From Oscillospiraceae bacterium (lineage in GTDB: Bacteria > Bacillota_A > Clostridia > Oscillospirales > CAG-272), in contig SVUH01000009.1 in assembly GCA_015063335.1 (NCBI GenBank), positions 1 to 48,737 of the forward strand: a DNA stretch of 48,737 nucleotides, read 5' to 3'. The translations under genes were made by a program, and so were the position numbers. Below, one piece after another: positions 34,349-42,856 of this stretch; position 1 is the first letter of the stretch, and each line of letters starts with the position of its first letter. Under the pieces are notes generated by a model, which was not told the origin of the DNA, made no database searches, and was given only the letters and a program-made list of their open reading frames with translations.

Positions 34349-34882
34349 ATGGTCATTGACGTTGGTCCTCTTCTTCGAGGAGAGGTAAAGAAAATTGATA
34401 TAGACTATATGCTGGCTCCCGAAGCGCTTCCCGACGTAGAATTTGAGTCCGACGCTCACGTTACGGGCGTGCTTACGGATAACGCGGGATATATGCGTCT
34501 TAAGCTTAAAGCAGAGCTTAAATACCACGGCGAGTGCGCGAGATGTCTTGCTCCGGTAGACGGAGTTTTCTCTCTTGACTTCGAGCGAACGGTTACAACG
34601 GAGGGTACATTGAGCGAGGATGCTTTGGAGAATGATTTCGACAAGGCAGACGAGTACGTGATAATTCACGGCGCAGAGCTTGACGTAGATGAGCCACTTT
34701 TGGAGGAGCTCGTATTAGGGTTTCCTACGAAATTGCTATGCTCTGAGGATTGCCCCGGGCTTTGTCCCAAGTGCGGAAAGCCGCGCAGAGAAGGGGACTG
34801 CGGGTGTCCTACCAAGGAGATAGATCCAAGGCTTGCTATCCTTGCAACCCTGTTTGACAAAGGCGAAATTAAAGATGATTAA
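34349..34882 (+). CDS. YceD/DUF177 family protein, 23S rRNA accumulation factor
   Basis: A 177-residue cytoplasmic protein of the YceD (DUF177) family, nearly always found just before rpmF and linked in E. coli to 23S rRNA accumulation. Two cysteine clusters are visible: CARC in the middle and CSEDCPGLCPKCG near the end followed by GDCGC, likely a zinc site. I start at the ATG of MVIDVG, with GGAGG 5 bases upstream; earlier starts precede or coincide with the predicted transcription start. It is followed 49 bases later by rpmF. Confidence 0.9.
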   Translation: MVIDVGPLLRGEVKKIDIDYMLAPEALPDVEFESDAHVTGVLTDNAGYMRLKLKAELKYHGECARCLAPVDGVFSLDFERTVTTEGTLSEDALENDFDKADEYVIIHGAELDVDEPLLEELVLGFPTKLLCSEDCPGLCPKCGKPRREGDCGCPTKEIDPRLAILATLFDKGEIKDD

Positions 34883-34931
34883 AAAATAAGCAATAAACAT
34901 TTGTGTTCAACGCTTCAAGGAGGTGTAGAAA

Positions 34932-35117
34932 ATGGCAGTACCGAAGAAGAAAGTATCAAAGGCTCGCAGAGACAAGAGACGTTCCAACAATTGGAAGCTT
35001 GATCTCCCCGGAATGACCAAGTGTCCCAAGTGCGGAGAGTTCGTATTGAGCCACCGCGTTTGCAAGGCTTGCGGTTACTACGACGGCAAGGAAGTTCTCA
35101 ATACCGAGGCAAAGTAA
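34932..35117 (+). CDS. rpmF: Large ribosomal subunit protein bL32
   Basis: A 61-residue ribosomal protein. [20 protein letters not shown] is the standard basic N-terminus, followed by a zinc ribbon CPKC...CKAC (residues about 35-51). It is the zinc-containing form of bL32. AAGGAGGTG precedes the ATG. It shares the yceD promoter and ends at the terminator at 35134-35162. Confidence 0.97.
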   Translation: MAVPKKKVSKARRDKRRSNNWKLDLPGMTKCPKCGEFVLSHRVCKACGYYDGKEVLNTEAK

Positions 35118-35133
35118 TAGCGGATCATCCGAG

Positions 35134-35162
35134 AAAAAAGCGACTTTATCAGTCGCTTTTTT
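35134..35162 (+). terminator. Terminator after rpmF
   Basis: 12-bp stem AAAAAAGCGACT/AGTCGCTTTTTT with TTATC loop and a further T-run. Confidence 0.9.
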
Positions 35163-35213
35163 CTTTTTTGCAAAAAACTTTAGAAAATTTTCAAACTTTT
35201 TTTCAAAAAGGTA

Positions 35214-35242
35214 TTGCAATTTCAAAATAGTTATGATATAAT
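35214..35242 (+). promoter_or_regulatory. Promoter of tRNA-Glu
   Basis: TTGCAA, 17-base spacer, extended TGATATAAT, 21 bases before the tRNA. Confidence 0.75.
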
Positions 35243-35262
35243 AACAAAGCTGTCGAAAGCAC

Positions 35263-35337
35263 GGCCCGTTGGTCAAGCGGCTAAGACGCTAGCCTCTCAC
35301 GCTGGAAACATGGGTTCGATTCCCGTACGGGTCACCA
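35263..35337 (+). tRNA. tRNA-Glu (anticodon CUC)
   Basis: Acceptor GGCCCGT pairs with ACGGGTC; anticodon arm CTAGC-CTCTCAC-GCTGG gives anticodon CTC; T arm CATGGGTTCGATTCCCGTA region is intact; CCA is encoded (35335-35337). It reads GAG codons. Own promoter and terminator. Confidence 0.94.
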
Positions 35338-35340
35338 AAA

Positions 35341-35373
35341 AAAGAACAGGAGCACTGCGTGCTCCTGTTCTTT
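35341..35373 (+). terminator. Terminator of tRNA-Glu
   Basis: Perfect 15-bp stem with TGC loop (35341-35355 and 35359-35373), followed by TTTT. Confidence 0.9.
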
Positions 35374-35377
35374 TTTT

Positions 35378-35523
35378 GGTGACGCGCTCCGCGCGAGAAC
35401 CCACTAGGTGCGCAAAGCGCGCCGAATATGGGTTCGCATTTTCGCCTTAGAGCAACGCCCGCTCGCGAGGCGTTGGCAAGGCGGAAAATATTCGCCGCAG
35501 GCGAAATTCCCGTGCAGACAATA
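35378..35523. other. Hairpin-rich spacer with a split tRNA-like T arm
   Basis: No gene. ATGGGTTCG (about 35429) and ATTCCCGTGC (about 35505), which together would form a T arm like that of the adjacent tRNA-Glu, are separated by about 65 bases that fold on themselves (ATTTTCGCCTT with AAGGCGGAAAAT). It also holds CCCACTAGGTGCGC, close to CCCACCGGGTGCGC at 29.87 kb. Confidence 0.4.
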
Positions 35524-35529
35524 AGTAAA

Positions 35530-35859
35530 TTATTCACATAAGATAATCTCATAGGCCTTTCTTGTCTTTTTGGCATATTCTATGACAGACAGTGTTCCTT
35601 TTGAACTTCCGTTCCAAAAAATTATAATTTTGTCTGCGTAGTCAACTATCTCCTTATTCCTTAAAATTGGCGCGGCGCGCCCGTAACGCTCATATTGAGG
35701 AAGAAATACGGTTAGCTTTAAACCGTTTTTTTGAGCATATTCTGCGGCACAGGTGTCTACCCCTTTGGCGCCACCGGAAACAATTTCAGCACCTTGTGGG
35801 ATATATTTACTCAAATCAGGAACTGTAATACTTCTTGAACCAACGACTGCAATTTTCAT
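35530..35859 (-). CDS. Small SLOG-fold protein
   Basis: A 109-residue single-domain protein with the Rossmann-like SLOG fold (the DprA/YspA/LOG superfamily), whose members bind nucleotides or nucleotide-derived signals. MKIAVVGSRS, VSGGAKGVDTCAAEYA and IIFWNGSSKGTLSVIEYA match the glycine loops and the Thr/Ser helix. Stand-alone small SLOG proteins are often linked to phage-conflict or NAD-metabolite sensing, but no effector gene is adjacent. AGGAGA precedes the ATG. It is transcribed away from the ribbon-helix-helix gene and the palindrome at 35885-35905 overlaps its presumed start of transcription. Confidence 0.82.
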   Translation of the reverse strand: MKIAVVGSRSITVPDLSKYIPQGAEIVSGGAKGVDTCAAEYAQKNGLKLTVFLPQYERYGRAAPILRNKEIVDYADKIIIFWNGSSKGTLSVIEYAKKTRKAYEIILCE

Positions 35860-35884
35860 AAAATAATCTCCTAAATAAATTTTA

Positions 35885-35905
35885 GTATACTTAAATTAAG
35901 TATAC
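35885..35905. promoter_or_regulatory. 21-bp palindromic operator between the SLOG and RHH genes
   Basis: GTATACTTAA-A-TTAAGTATAC is a perfect palindrome with one central base. It lies just downstream of a minus-strand TATAAT (35913-35918). The neighbouring ribbon-helix-helix protein is the obvious candidate to bind it. Confidence 0.6.
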
Positions 35906-35970
35906 ATACAACATTATACCACAAAATAATCTTAAAATATACTCATATTAAGATATTTTTGGAGATTTTT

Positions 35971-36171
35971 ATGAGAAATAAGAAAAACAAGCATATAGGA
36001 ATAGAAATTGATCCTGAGCTTCACTATAAGCTACACTATATTTCAAAGTATTACGGTCGTTCTGCAAACGGAGAAATTCTTTATCTTATAAGACAGGAAA
36101 TAAAAGCCTTCGAAAAGAATGAGGGTGAAATTGAAATACCCGATAGCTATTCTGAAACGACTGAAAAATAA
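35971..36171 (+). CDS. Arc-type ribbon-helix-helix DNA-binding protein
   Basis: A 66-residue protein of the Arc/Mnt ribbon-helix-helix class. HIGIEIDPELHYKLHYIS is the DNA-contacting strand and first helix; YYGRSANGEILYLIRQEI is the turn and second helix with the typical RS-x-N-E-I pattern. It would bind DNA as a dimer or tetramer. I start at ATG 35971 because GGAG lies 6 bases before it; the frame is open to a TTG at 35959. Likely autoregulator and repressor of the divergent SLOG gene. It ends at the terminator at 36191-36229. Confidence 0.85.
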   Translation: MRNKKNKHIGIEIDPELHYKLHYISKYYGRSANGEILYLIRQEIKAFEKNEGEIEIPDSYSETTEK

Positions 36172-36190
36172 TTAAGAGAGCTTATACCGA

Positions 36191-36229
36191 TTAAAGCACC
36201 CCAAAAGAGATACTTTTGGGGTGCTTTAA
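36191..36229. terminator. Bidirectional terminator between the RHH gene and murA
   Basis: Perfect 17-bp stem (36191-36207 and 36213-36229) with AGATA loop, between convergent genes. Confidence 0.9.
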
Positions 36230-36257
36230 ATTTATAAATGCTTCTATAAAATCAGAG

Positions 36258-37517
36258 TTAAATTCTTCTAATATCCGCGCCGAGGGCTCGGAGCTTATCC
36301 TCAAAGTCCTGATAGCCTCGGTCTATGAATTCAATCCCTGTTATTACCGTTTCACCTTGCGCGGCAAGGCCCGCAACCACAAGGCACGCGCCTGCACGCA
36401 GGTCAGTCGCCTTGACAGTCGCGCCCTCAAGCGAGGAAACGCCGTTTATCGTTATGGTATTTTCGTCGACCACGTCGATATTAGCACCCATCTTAGCAAG
36501 CTCCTTTACATATGCGAAGCGGTTGTTCCACACGCGCTCGGTGACGTTGCTCATGCCGCGAGCAAGGCAGAGCACCGCGCTGAACTGCGGATGCATATCC
36601 GTCGGAAAGCCGGGGTAGGGGTTAGTCTGTATCTGAGCCGCGCGATAGGGAGCGGAGGAATCAACGGTGATAAAATCGTCACCTACCTCGATGCCAACGC
36701 CCATTTCGCGGAATTTGTTTGTTATAGCTTCCATGTGCTTTGGAATGATCTTGTTTATCGTGACTCTGCCGCCCGTAGCGACTGCCGCCGCCATATATGT
36801 ACCCGCTTCGATCATGTCGGGGGCGATGTCATAGCTACAGCCGTGAAGCTGCTTTACTCCGCGAATGCGAATCATGCTCGTGCCGGCGCCCGAAATATCC
36901 GCACCGCACGCATTGAGAAAGCTTGCCGTTTCGACTATATGCGGCTCGCGCGCCGCGTTTTCGATTATAGTTGTACCCTCGGCGCAAACTGCGGCGAGCA
37001 TTATGTTTATAGTTGAGCCTACGGAAACCACGTCAAAGTAAATAAAATTACCTTTAAGTCCGTCCTGCGCGCTTGCCTTGATGTTACCGTCACTACCGTA
37101 GGTTATTTTAGCGCCGAGCAGCTCAAAGCCCTTTATGTGTTGATTTATAGGGCGTGTGCCGAAGTCACAGCCGCCGGGATAACCCACCTGCGCCTCACCA
37201 AATCTTGCGAGCATCGCACCAATGAGGTAGGACGAGCCTCTCATTTTGCTTACGTACTCCATGGGCGGACTTTTCATTTGCACGTCGGTGGTGTCGATAA
37301 GGACCGTGTCGGTCGTTATAAACCTCACGCGCGCTCCGATAGCGCGCAGCGTGTCGAGCGCGAGCGATATATCGCTCACGTCGGGAACGTTGCCGATAGT
37401 GCATATTCCACCCGATGCGATAGTACCGAAAATCACGGGGAGCGCCGAGTTTTTCATTCCGCTTATATTAACTTCACCGTATAGCGGCTTGCCGCCACGG
37501 ATCAAGAATTTTTTCAT
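36258..37517 (-). CDS. murA: UDP-N-acetylglucosamine 1-carboxyvinyltransferase
   Basis: First committed step of peptidoglycan synthesis: transfers enolpyruvate from PEP to UDP-GlcNAc. The 419-residue length is standard. GMKNSALPV holds the substrate-binding Lys22-Asn23, and YPGGCDFGTRPIN holds Cys117, matching the fosfomycin-target Cys115 of E. coli, so the enzyme should be fosfomycin sensitive. GGAGG lies 9 bases before the start. It is followed on the plus side by no partner; the next minus-strand gene upstream (DUF3810) is 89 bases away. Confidence 0.96.
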   Translation of the reverse strand: MKKFLIRGGKPLYGEVNISGMKNSALPVIFGTIASGGICTIGNVPDVSDISLALDTLRAIGARVRFITTDTVLIDTTDVQMKSPPMEYVSKMRGSSYLIGAMLARFGEAQVGYPGGCDFGTRPINQHIKGFELLGAKITYGSDGNIKASAQDGLKGNFIYFDVVSVGSTINIMLAAVCAEGTTIIENAAREPHIVETASFLNACGADISGAGTSMIRIRGVKQLHGCSYDIAPDMIEAGTYMAAAVATGGRVTINKIIPKHMEAITNKFREMGVGIEVGDDFITVDSSAPYRAAQIQTNPYPGFPTDMHPQFSAVLCLARGMSNVTERVWNNRFAYVKELAKMGANIDVVDENTITINGVSSLEGATVKATDLRAGACLVVAGLAAQGETVITGIEFIDRGYQDFEDKLRALGADIRRI

Positions 37518-37606
37518 AAGTCAGAGCCTCCGTTTTGTGGAAGAGTTTGCGAGCATGTTATAAATATATTCGTGCTGTCCCCAAATCTTGACGAAAAGAG
37601 GAAATA

Positions 37607-38740
37607 TCAGTTGTCCTTGTAGTACGCTACCGCCAGATCGACGACCATGCCGTAGCTTTTTGTGCCCTCGGTGCCGTGGATTATCAGAACTGCGTTGTTG
37701 ACAGCTCCCGACACCTCGGCAGCGGCGGAATTTCTGTATTTATCGTAGAATTTTGAGTAAGCGTCAAGTTCGATGCGCACATACGTCGGGAGCGTTGAAT
37801 AAACGCTGCTGTAAAGCGACGGGTCTGCGCTTGCGAGGGCACTTGCAACGTATTCGTACATATTCAGATACGCAGAGTAGCGCACGTATGCGTCCTCGGA
37901 TCTCGTGCAAACGAGGAACGCCATGAAGTTAGCCTCATTCTCTCGCGCAATTCCGCGCTGGTGCGCAAGCTCGTGCGCCGCGGTGAATGGTATCGTGTAG
38001 TCGGGAAAGGCTACGTTTATATTAGATTCACCCGTGAAAAAGGTGTATACTCCCGTTATGTGGGTGTATGACATCGGCTCGCTGAGCATTACGGGCTTGA
38101 GGCGGCTGTTAAGTCTTTGAACAAAGTCATGCTCATCACATAAGGTGTCGTACGCATCAAGCAGATTTTCATTCATCTCGGAATAGTCGTAGGGCATTAC
38201 GGAAAATCCGTCAGGTCCGTAGGCTACGTTTTTTGATTCCTCGGAGAGGTGCTCCGAAAGAATGAGCGCTGTGTCGTAAAGCTCTCTTGAACTCACGTCG
38301 AGCCGTTCTATGCCAAGCTTTTTGTCAAGCGTTGAGCCTCGGTAAGCGGAGGCAAAGGTAAGTGTAAAGCTTGCAAAGATAAGGGCTACTATGGAAAAAA
38401 CGCAAATTATGCTGTAAAGGAGATCTTTTAAGGTTTCGCCGTATCTTCGCATTATTGCGCGCGTAATAAGGAATACCCAAATGGGGAGAAGCAAAAGAGC
38501 AAACTCCGCCACGGAAAATGGGATCCAGCTTGTTGAATGCGCAAAAATCGCTCTGAAAAAGGAGCTGATATAGCGATTGAAAAAGTCGGAAAAGCTCTCG
38601 CTGAGTAAAAATACGAGATATAGCGGAGCACACGTCGCGGCGATGCCGTATATTATTTTCACCCCAAGGGGCAGGCGCGGAAGCTTTTTTGTGTCGTTAT
38701 TTTCCACGGTGTCGTTTTGCGGTGAAGAAAGCCTTTTCAT
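37607..38740 (-). CDS. DUF3810 family membrane protein with zinc-protease motif
   Basis: A 377-residue membrane protein: three helices in the first 135 residues (LGVKIIYGIAATCAPLYLVF, FALLLLPIWVFLITRAI, LYSIICVFSIVALIFASF) and then an extracytoplasmic or cytoplasmic domain containing FTAAHELAHQRG, an HExxH-like HELAH zinc motif, followed by NEANFMAFLVC that supplies the third ligand type. This matches DUF3810, a family of putative membrane metallopeptidases of unknown substrate. Its start abuts the stop of the RluA gene upstream (38741), so the two are translationally coupled. Confidence 0.85.
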   Translation of the reverse strand: MKRLSSPQNDTVENNDTKKLPRLPLGVKIIYGIAATCAPLYLVFLLSESFSDFFNRYISSFFRAIFAHSTSWIPFSVAEFALLLLPIWVFLITRAIMRRYGETLKDLLYSIICVFSIVALIFASFTLTFASAYRGSTLDKKLGIERLDVSSRELYDTALILSEHLSEESKNVAYGPDGFSVMPYDYSEMNENLLDAYDTLCDEHDFVQRLNSRLKPVMLSEPMSYTHITGVYTFFTGESNINVAFPDYTIPFTAAHELAHQRGIARENEANFMAFLVCTRSEDAYVRYSAYLNMYEYVASALASADPSLYSSVYSTLPTYVRIELDAYSKFYDKYRNSAAAEVSGAVNNAVLIIHGTEGTKSYGMVVDLAVAYYKDN

Positions 38741-39694
38741 TTATTGTTCTTCCTTTGGAATTATATGTTTTTTTACGTTCTCGTCAGTGATCGGAATACT
38801 GTTGCCGAACACAGCGCGTGCAAGAGAGAGCATGTCGTTATGAAGCGACGCGCATACTGTTATTTCACTTCCATCTTTTGCGGGAAATGTGAGCATGTAG
38901 GAGTGGAGAGCGTGTCTGTCGATAAGAGCGCTTGGCGCGCCGTAGAGGTCGTCGCCCTCGATGGGACAGCCGAGTCCCGCAAAATGAACGCGTAGCTGGT
39001 GCGTGCGCCCCGTTATGGGAGAAGCGCAGACCATGCAGTGTGTCTCTGAGCGACAGACAACTCTGTATTCGGTTATTGCGCGGTCGCCGCCCTCGCCCTC
39101 GCCGCAGTTCTCGCGAACTATGATGCTCTCGGCGGTTCTGCGCATGTAGGTGTCGATAACTCCGCTATCCTCTGTAAGGTTGCCGCGAAGTATCGCGATA
39201 TACTGCTTTCTTATACGCCCCTCGCGCATAGCCTCGGAGAGGTATGCGGCGGAAATTCTGTTTTTTGCGATAAGTAAGAGTCCGCTCGTGTTTCTGTCGA
39301 GTCGGTTTACGGGGCGGAAAACGAAGGGGATACCCTCGCTCGTATATTTGTAGGACAGGGCGTTTGCGACTGTGTCGCCGTAGTGTCCGAATGACTGGTG
39401 CGTCGGCATATCGGCAGGCTTATTCGGTACTACCGCGTCAGCGTCCTCGTATGCTATTTGGAGCTTTAAGTCTGACGGAGTAAGCTTTTCGGGCGTTTGC
39501 TCGTCCTCGACAGCCAAGCACAAAACGTCTCCCGCTTTTACGGTATATCTGACGGTTACCTGCTTACCGCCGACGGATATGCCCATCGGCTTGAATTTCA
39601 GGTGCTTTACGGTGGCATGAGAAAAGCCAAGCTCACCCTTTAGTATTGAAAGAACAGTTTTGCCGTCGGAGGCATCATTTATTAAATATTCCAT
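38741..39694 (-). CDS. RluA-family pseudouridine synthase
   Basis: A 317-residue RNA-modifying enzyme. The N-terminal part (VLSILKGELGFSHATVKHLK) is S4-like; the catalytic core has VNRLDRNTSGLLLIAKN with the catalytic Asp, and ITGRTHQLRVHFAGLGCPIE and DDLYG complete the RluA pattern. Target may be 23S rRNA uridines as for RluD, but members differ. GGAGGTAGCT precedes the ATG. First gene of an operon with the DUF3810 gene; promoter at 39733-39761. Confidence 0.92.
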   Translation of the reverse strand: MEYLINDASDGKTVLSILKGELGFSHATVKHLKFKPMGISVGGKQVTVRYTVKAGDVLCLAVEDEQTPEKLTPSDLKLQIAYEDADAVVPNKPADMPTHQSFGHYGDTVANALSYKYTSEGIPFVFRPVNRLDRNTSGLLLIAKNRISAAYLSEAMREGRIRKQYIAILRGNLTEDSGVIDTYMRRTAESIIVRENCGEGEGGDRAITEYRVVCRSETHCMVCASPITGRTHQLRVHFAGLGCPIEGDDLYGAPSALIDRHALHSYMLTFPAKDGSEITVCASLHNDMLSLARAVFGNSIPITDENVKKHIIPKEEQ

Positions 39695-39732
39695 AGCTAC
39701 CTCCGTCTCTGCTCAAAAACGCTATTTATAAT

Positions 39733-39761
39733 ATTATATCACCAATACTAAAATATTACAA
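39733..39761 (-). promoter_or_regulatory. Promoter of the RluA-DUF3810 operon
   Basis: Minus strand TTGTAA, 17-base spacer, extended TGATATAAT. Confidence 0.7.
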
Positions 39762-39908
39762 GATTTTTATCACAAAAAGGGACGTAAAATTTTTATTTTG
39801 AACTTTGTTCAAGCTGACAAAAAGAGAGTGTAACAGTTTTTGTGCGAGACTCATATTCTAATATCGAGGAGCGAAAAGCTCTAAAATAATGAATTTCGGA
39901 GGTTCACT

Positions 39909-40001
39909 ATGAACAACTGCCTTTGCAATCTTTTCGATAACAACAACGTTATTTGGATAATCATCATCGCGCTTCTTATTCTTACCTGCTGCTGCGGTTA
40001 A
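39909..40001 (+). CDS. 30-residue Cys-rich single-span membrane peptide
   Basis: A very short ORF reading MNNCLCNLFDNNNVIW, then a hydrophobic run IIIIALLILT and a terminal CCCG. CGGAGG lies 7 bases before the ATG and a strong terminator starts 5 bases after the stop, so this looks like a real monocistronic gene. Firmicutes have other tiny peptides of the same style: Asn/Cys-rich head, one short helix and a Cys-Cys-Cys-Gly tail. Function is unknown; cysteines could bind metal or lipid. It is below usual gene-calling size limits. Confidence 0.7.
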   Translation: MNNCLCNLFDNNNVIWIIIIALLILTCCCG

Positions 40002-40005
40002 GAGA

Positions 40006-40051
40006 AAAAAGCACTGTGCGGTCTGCATTTGCAGACCGCACAGTGCTTTTT
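40006..40051 (+). terminator. Terminator of the small peptide gene
   Basis: Perfect 21-bp stem (40006-40026 and 40031-40051) with ATTT loop; right arm ends in TTTTT. Confidence 0.9.
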
Positions 40052-40151
40052 GTATCATGCTTTTAAAAATTGCTTATTTGACGATTTTGGCTGATTCTTT
40101 CGAAAAAAACGGTATTTTTGCAAAAAAATTCTTGAAAAAACAAAAATCCTA

Positions 40152-40180
40152 TTGAGAAATTTAAAAAAGTATTATATAAT
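40152..40180 (+). promoter_or_regulatory. Promoter of lepA
   Basis: TTGAGA, 17-base spacer, TATAAT, 31 bases before the ATG. Confidence 0.7.
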
Positions 40181-40211
40181 ATAAAGTGAATAAAAATATA
40201 CGGAGATAGAA

Positions 40212-42032
40212 ATGGCAAACACCGAAAAACAAAGACGTATAAGAAACTTTTCTATAATAGCGCACATAGACCACGGCAAGTCAACTCTTGCGGACAGAAT
40301 ACTTGAAGCAACGCAAACGGTATCCGAGCGAGAGATGGAAAACCGTCTGCTAGATAATATGGAGCTTGAAAAGGAAAGAGGAATAACCATAAAGGCAACG
40401 GCGGTGCGCCTGAACTATAAGGCGAACGATGGAGAAACGTATGAGTTTAACCTTATCGACACCCCCGGTCACGTTGACTTTAACTACGAGGTGTCGCGCT
40501 CGCTCAATGCCTGCGACGGAGCGCTGCTCGTCGTTGACGCAACGCAGGGAATAGAGGCGCAGACTCTGGCGAACGCATATCTTGCGGTTGATGCGAACCT
40601 TGAGATAGTTCCCGTTATAAATAAAATAGACCTCCCCTCGGCTGACGTCGAGCGCGTAAGAGGTGAGATAGAGGACATTATCGGTATACCCGCAGAGGAA
40701 TGTCCCGCGGTATCCGCAAAGACGGGACTTAACATCGAACAGGTGCTTGAGGCGGTCGTGCGCGACGTGCCCGCCCCCAAGGGAGATGAAGATGCGCCCT
40801 TGAAGGCGCTCATATTCGACTCGTATTATGACAGCTATCTTGGAGTTGTCGTAAACGTGCGTGTGTTTGACGGTAAGCTCAAAAGCGGAGACAGAATAAG
40901 ACTTATGAGCACGGGAGCGCTCTTTGACGTGGTTGACGTCGGATATATGACTCCGTTTGGATTACAAAAGACGGATATGATATCCGCAGGTGACGTTGGC
41001 TATATAACGGCGTCGATAAAGAGCATCGGAGACACACAGGTGGGCGACACCATAACGCTTGACGAGTGTCCGACGGACGAGCCGTGCCCCGGCTTCAAGC
41101 CCGTTCACCCCATGGTTTACGCGGGTATTTACCCTGCCGACGGGGCAAAGTACGGCGATCTTCGCGATGCGCTCGAAAAGCTTCGTCTTAACGACGCGGC
41201 GCTCGTTTTCGAGCCCGAAACGTCAATAGCTCTGGGCTTTGGCTTCCGTTGCGGCTTCCTTGGGCTTTTGCACATGGAGATCATCGAGGAGCGACTTGAA
41301 CGCGAGTTCAACCTCGACCTTATAACCACTGCTCCGTCGGTTATTTACGAGGTCAAAAGGAGAGACGGCGAGCTTGTACGTATCGATAACCCCTCAAACT
41401 TCCCGCCCGCCGACGAAATAGAGGTTGCCTACGAGCCTATCGTGCGCGCCAATATCATAACTCCCACCGAGTTCGTTGGCGGTCTTATGGATCTTTGTCA
41501 GGACAGACGCGGAACCTTTATAGACATGAAATACATCGATACCTCGCGAGTTGAGCTTCATTACGATTTGCCGCTCAATGAGATAATTTACGACTTTTTT
41601 GATGCACTCAAAAGCCGCTCTCGCGGATACGCCTCCCTCGACTACGAGCTTGGCGAATACGTACCGAGTAAGCTTGTCAAGCTCGACTTTTTGCTCAACA
41701 GTGAGCAGGTCGACGCGCTGTCGTTTATCGTTCACGAGGAAAAGGCTTACGCGAGAGCTCGACGCATAGCGGAGAAGCTCAAGGACAATATACCGCGTCA
41801 GCTCTTTGAGGTGCCGATACAGGCGGCGATCGGCTCGCGTATTATTGCAAGAGAGACCGTTAAGGCGATGCGTAAGGACGTGCTTGCCAAGTGCTACGGA
41901 GGAGATATTACCCGAAAGAAGAAGCTGCTTGAAAAGCAGAAGGAGGGTAAGAAGAAGATGCGCCAGCTCGGCTCTGTTCAGGTATCTCCCGAGGCGTTTA
42001 TGGCAGTGCTTAAGCTTGACGACGATAACTGA
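40212..42032 (+). CDS. lepA: Elongation factor 4 (LepA)
   Basis: Ribosome-associated GTPase that back-translocates or remodels stalled ribosomes. The 606-residue length is standard. GTPase motifs: AHIDHGKST (G1), ERGITIK (G2), DTPGHVDF (G3), NKIDLP (G4), SAKTG (G5). The LepA-specific C-terminal domain is complete, with [29 protein letters not shown] precedes the ATG. Single-gene unit. Confidence 0.97.
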   Translation: MANTEKQRRIRNFSIIAHIDHGKSTLADRILEATQTVSEREMENRLLDNMELEKERGITIKATAVRLNYKANDGETYEFNLIDTPGHVDFNYEVSRSLNACDGALLVVDATQGIEAQTLANAYLAVDANLEIVPVINKIDLPSADVERVRGEIEDIIGIPAEECPAVSAKTGLNIEQVLEAVVRDVPAPKGDEDAPLKALIFDSYYDSYLGVVVNVRVFDGKLKSGDRIRLMSTGALFDVVDVGYMTPFGLQKTDMISAGDVGYITASIKSIGDTQVGDTITLDECPTDEPCPGFKPVHPMVYAGIYPADGAKYGDLRDALEKLRLNDAALVFEPETSIALGFGFRCGFLGLLHMEIIEERLEREFNLDLITTAPSVIYEVKRRDGELVRIDNPSNFPPADEIEVAYEPIVRANIITPTEFVGGLMDLCQDRRGTFIDMKYIDTSRVELHYDLPLNEIIYDFFDALKSRSRGYASLDYELGEYVPSKLVKLDFLLNSEQVDALSFIVHEEKAYARARRIAEKLKDNIPRQLFEVPIQAAIGSRIIARETVKAMRKDVLAKCYGGDITRKKKLLEKQKEGKKKMRQLGSVQVSPEAFMAVLKLDDDN

Positions 42033-42139
42033 TCGCGCGGTGTGCCTTTTTCGCAAAATTGCGAAAAGCTATTTACAAACATCGTGCTTTGTTGTATAAT
42101 TAACTATATAAATGTATCTTGGGAAAGGAGGATATGCGT

Positions 42140-42856
42140 ATGAGTCAGCCGATATTGACGTGTACTGGAGTTCGTAAGGGTTATCGAAGCGGTTACCCAA
42201 TAATCAGAAATTTTAATTGCAGTATGCCGTCGGGAAAAATAATCGGCGTGCTTGGGCCTAACGGCTGCGGCAAGTCTACTCTTATGAAGCTTCTTGGCGG
42301 AATCCTCGTTCCCGATAGCGGTGAGATAACGGTATGCGGCGAGAAAAGAAGTGAGAAAACTAATCTGATCGTATCCTATCTTCCCGAAAAATCCTGTTTT
42401 GGGTCCAGCATGAGAGTTGAGTCGATAATCAGGCTGTTTGCGGATTTTTACGAGGACTTTGACGAGTCACTTGCAAGAAAAATGCTTTCCGACCTCGATA
42501 TAAGACCGCACGTGCGTATGCGCGCGCTTTCAAAGGGCGCAAAGGAGAAGGTACAGCTCGTTATGGTAATGTCTCGCAGAGCAAGGCTGTATCTGCTCGA
42601 CGAGCCTATCGCGGGGGTTGATCCCGCCGCAAGGGATTACATTCTCAATACCGCTTTTAAAAATCTTCCAAAGGACGCTACCGTCATAGTTACGACTCAC
42701 CTCATTGGGGAGATCGAGAGCGTGCTTGACGAGGTCTACTTTATCGGATTCGGCGGACGTATACTCCTTTCGGGAGATACCGACGAGATACGCCGAGATA
42801 AGGGGAAGTCGATATACGAGCTTTTCAAGGAGGTGTTCAGATGCTCAAGAAGCTGA
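42140..42856 (+). CDS. ABC transporter ATP-binding protein
   Basis: A 238-residue ATPase subunit. Walker A is GPNGCGKST, the signature is LSKGAKEKVQ, Walker B is LYLLDEPIAGVD, and the switch His is in THLIGEIE. The degenerate signature and short length fit exporters of the YtrB/ABC-2 kind. I start at ATG 42140, 9 bases after AAGGAGG; the nearer ATG is only 2 bases away. It overlaps the permease gene by 16 bases, indicating translational coupling. Confidence 0.92.
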   Translation: MSQPILTCTGVRKGYRSGYPIIRNFNCSMPSGKIIGVLGPNGCGKSTLMKLLGGILVPDSGEITVCGEKRSEKTNLIVSYLPEKSCFGSSMRVESIIRLFADFYEDFDESLARKMLSDLDIRPHVRMRALSKGAKEKVQLVMVMSRRARLYLLDEPIAGVDPAARDYILNTAFKNLPKDATVIVTTHLIGEIESVLDEVYFIGFGGRILLSGDTDEIRRDKGKSIYELFKEVFRCSRS

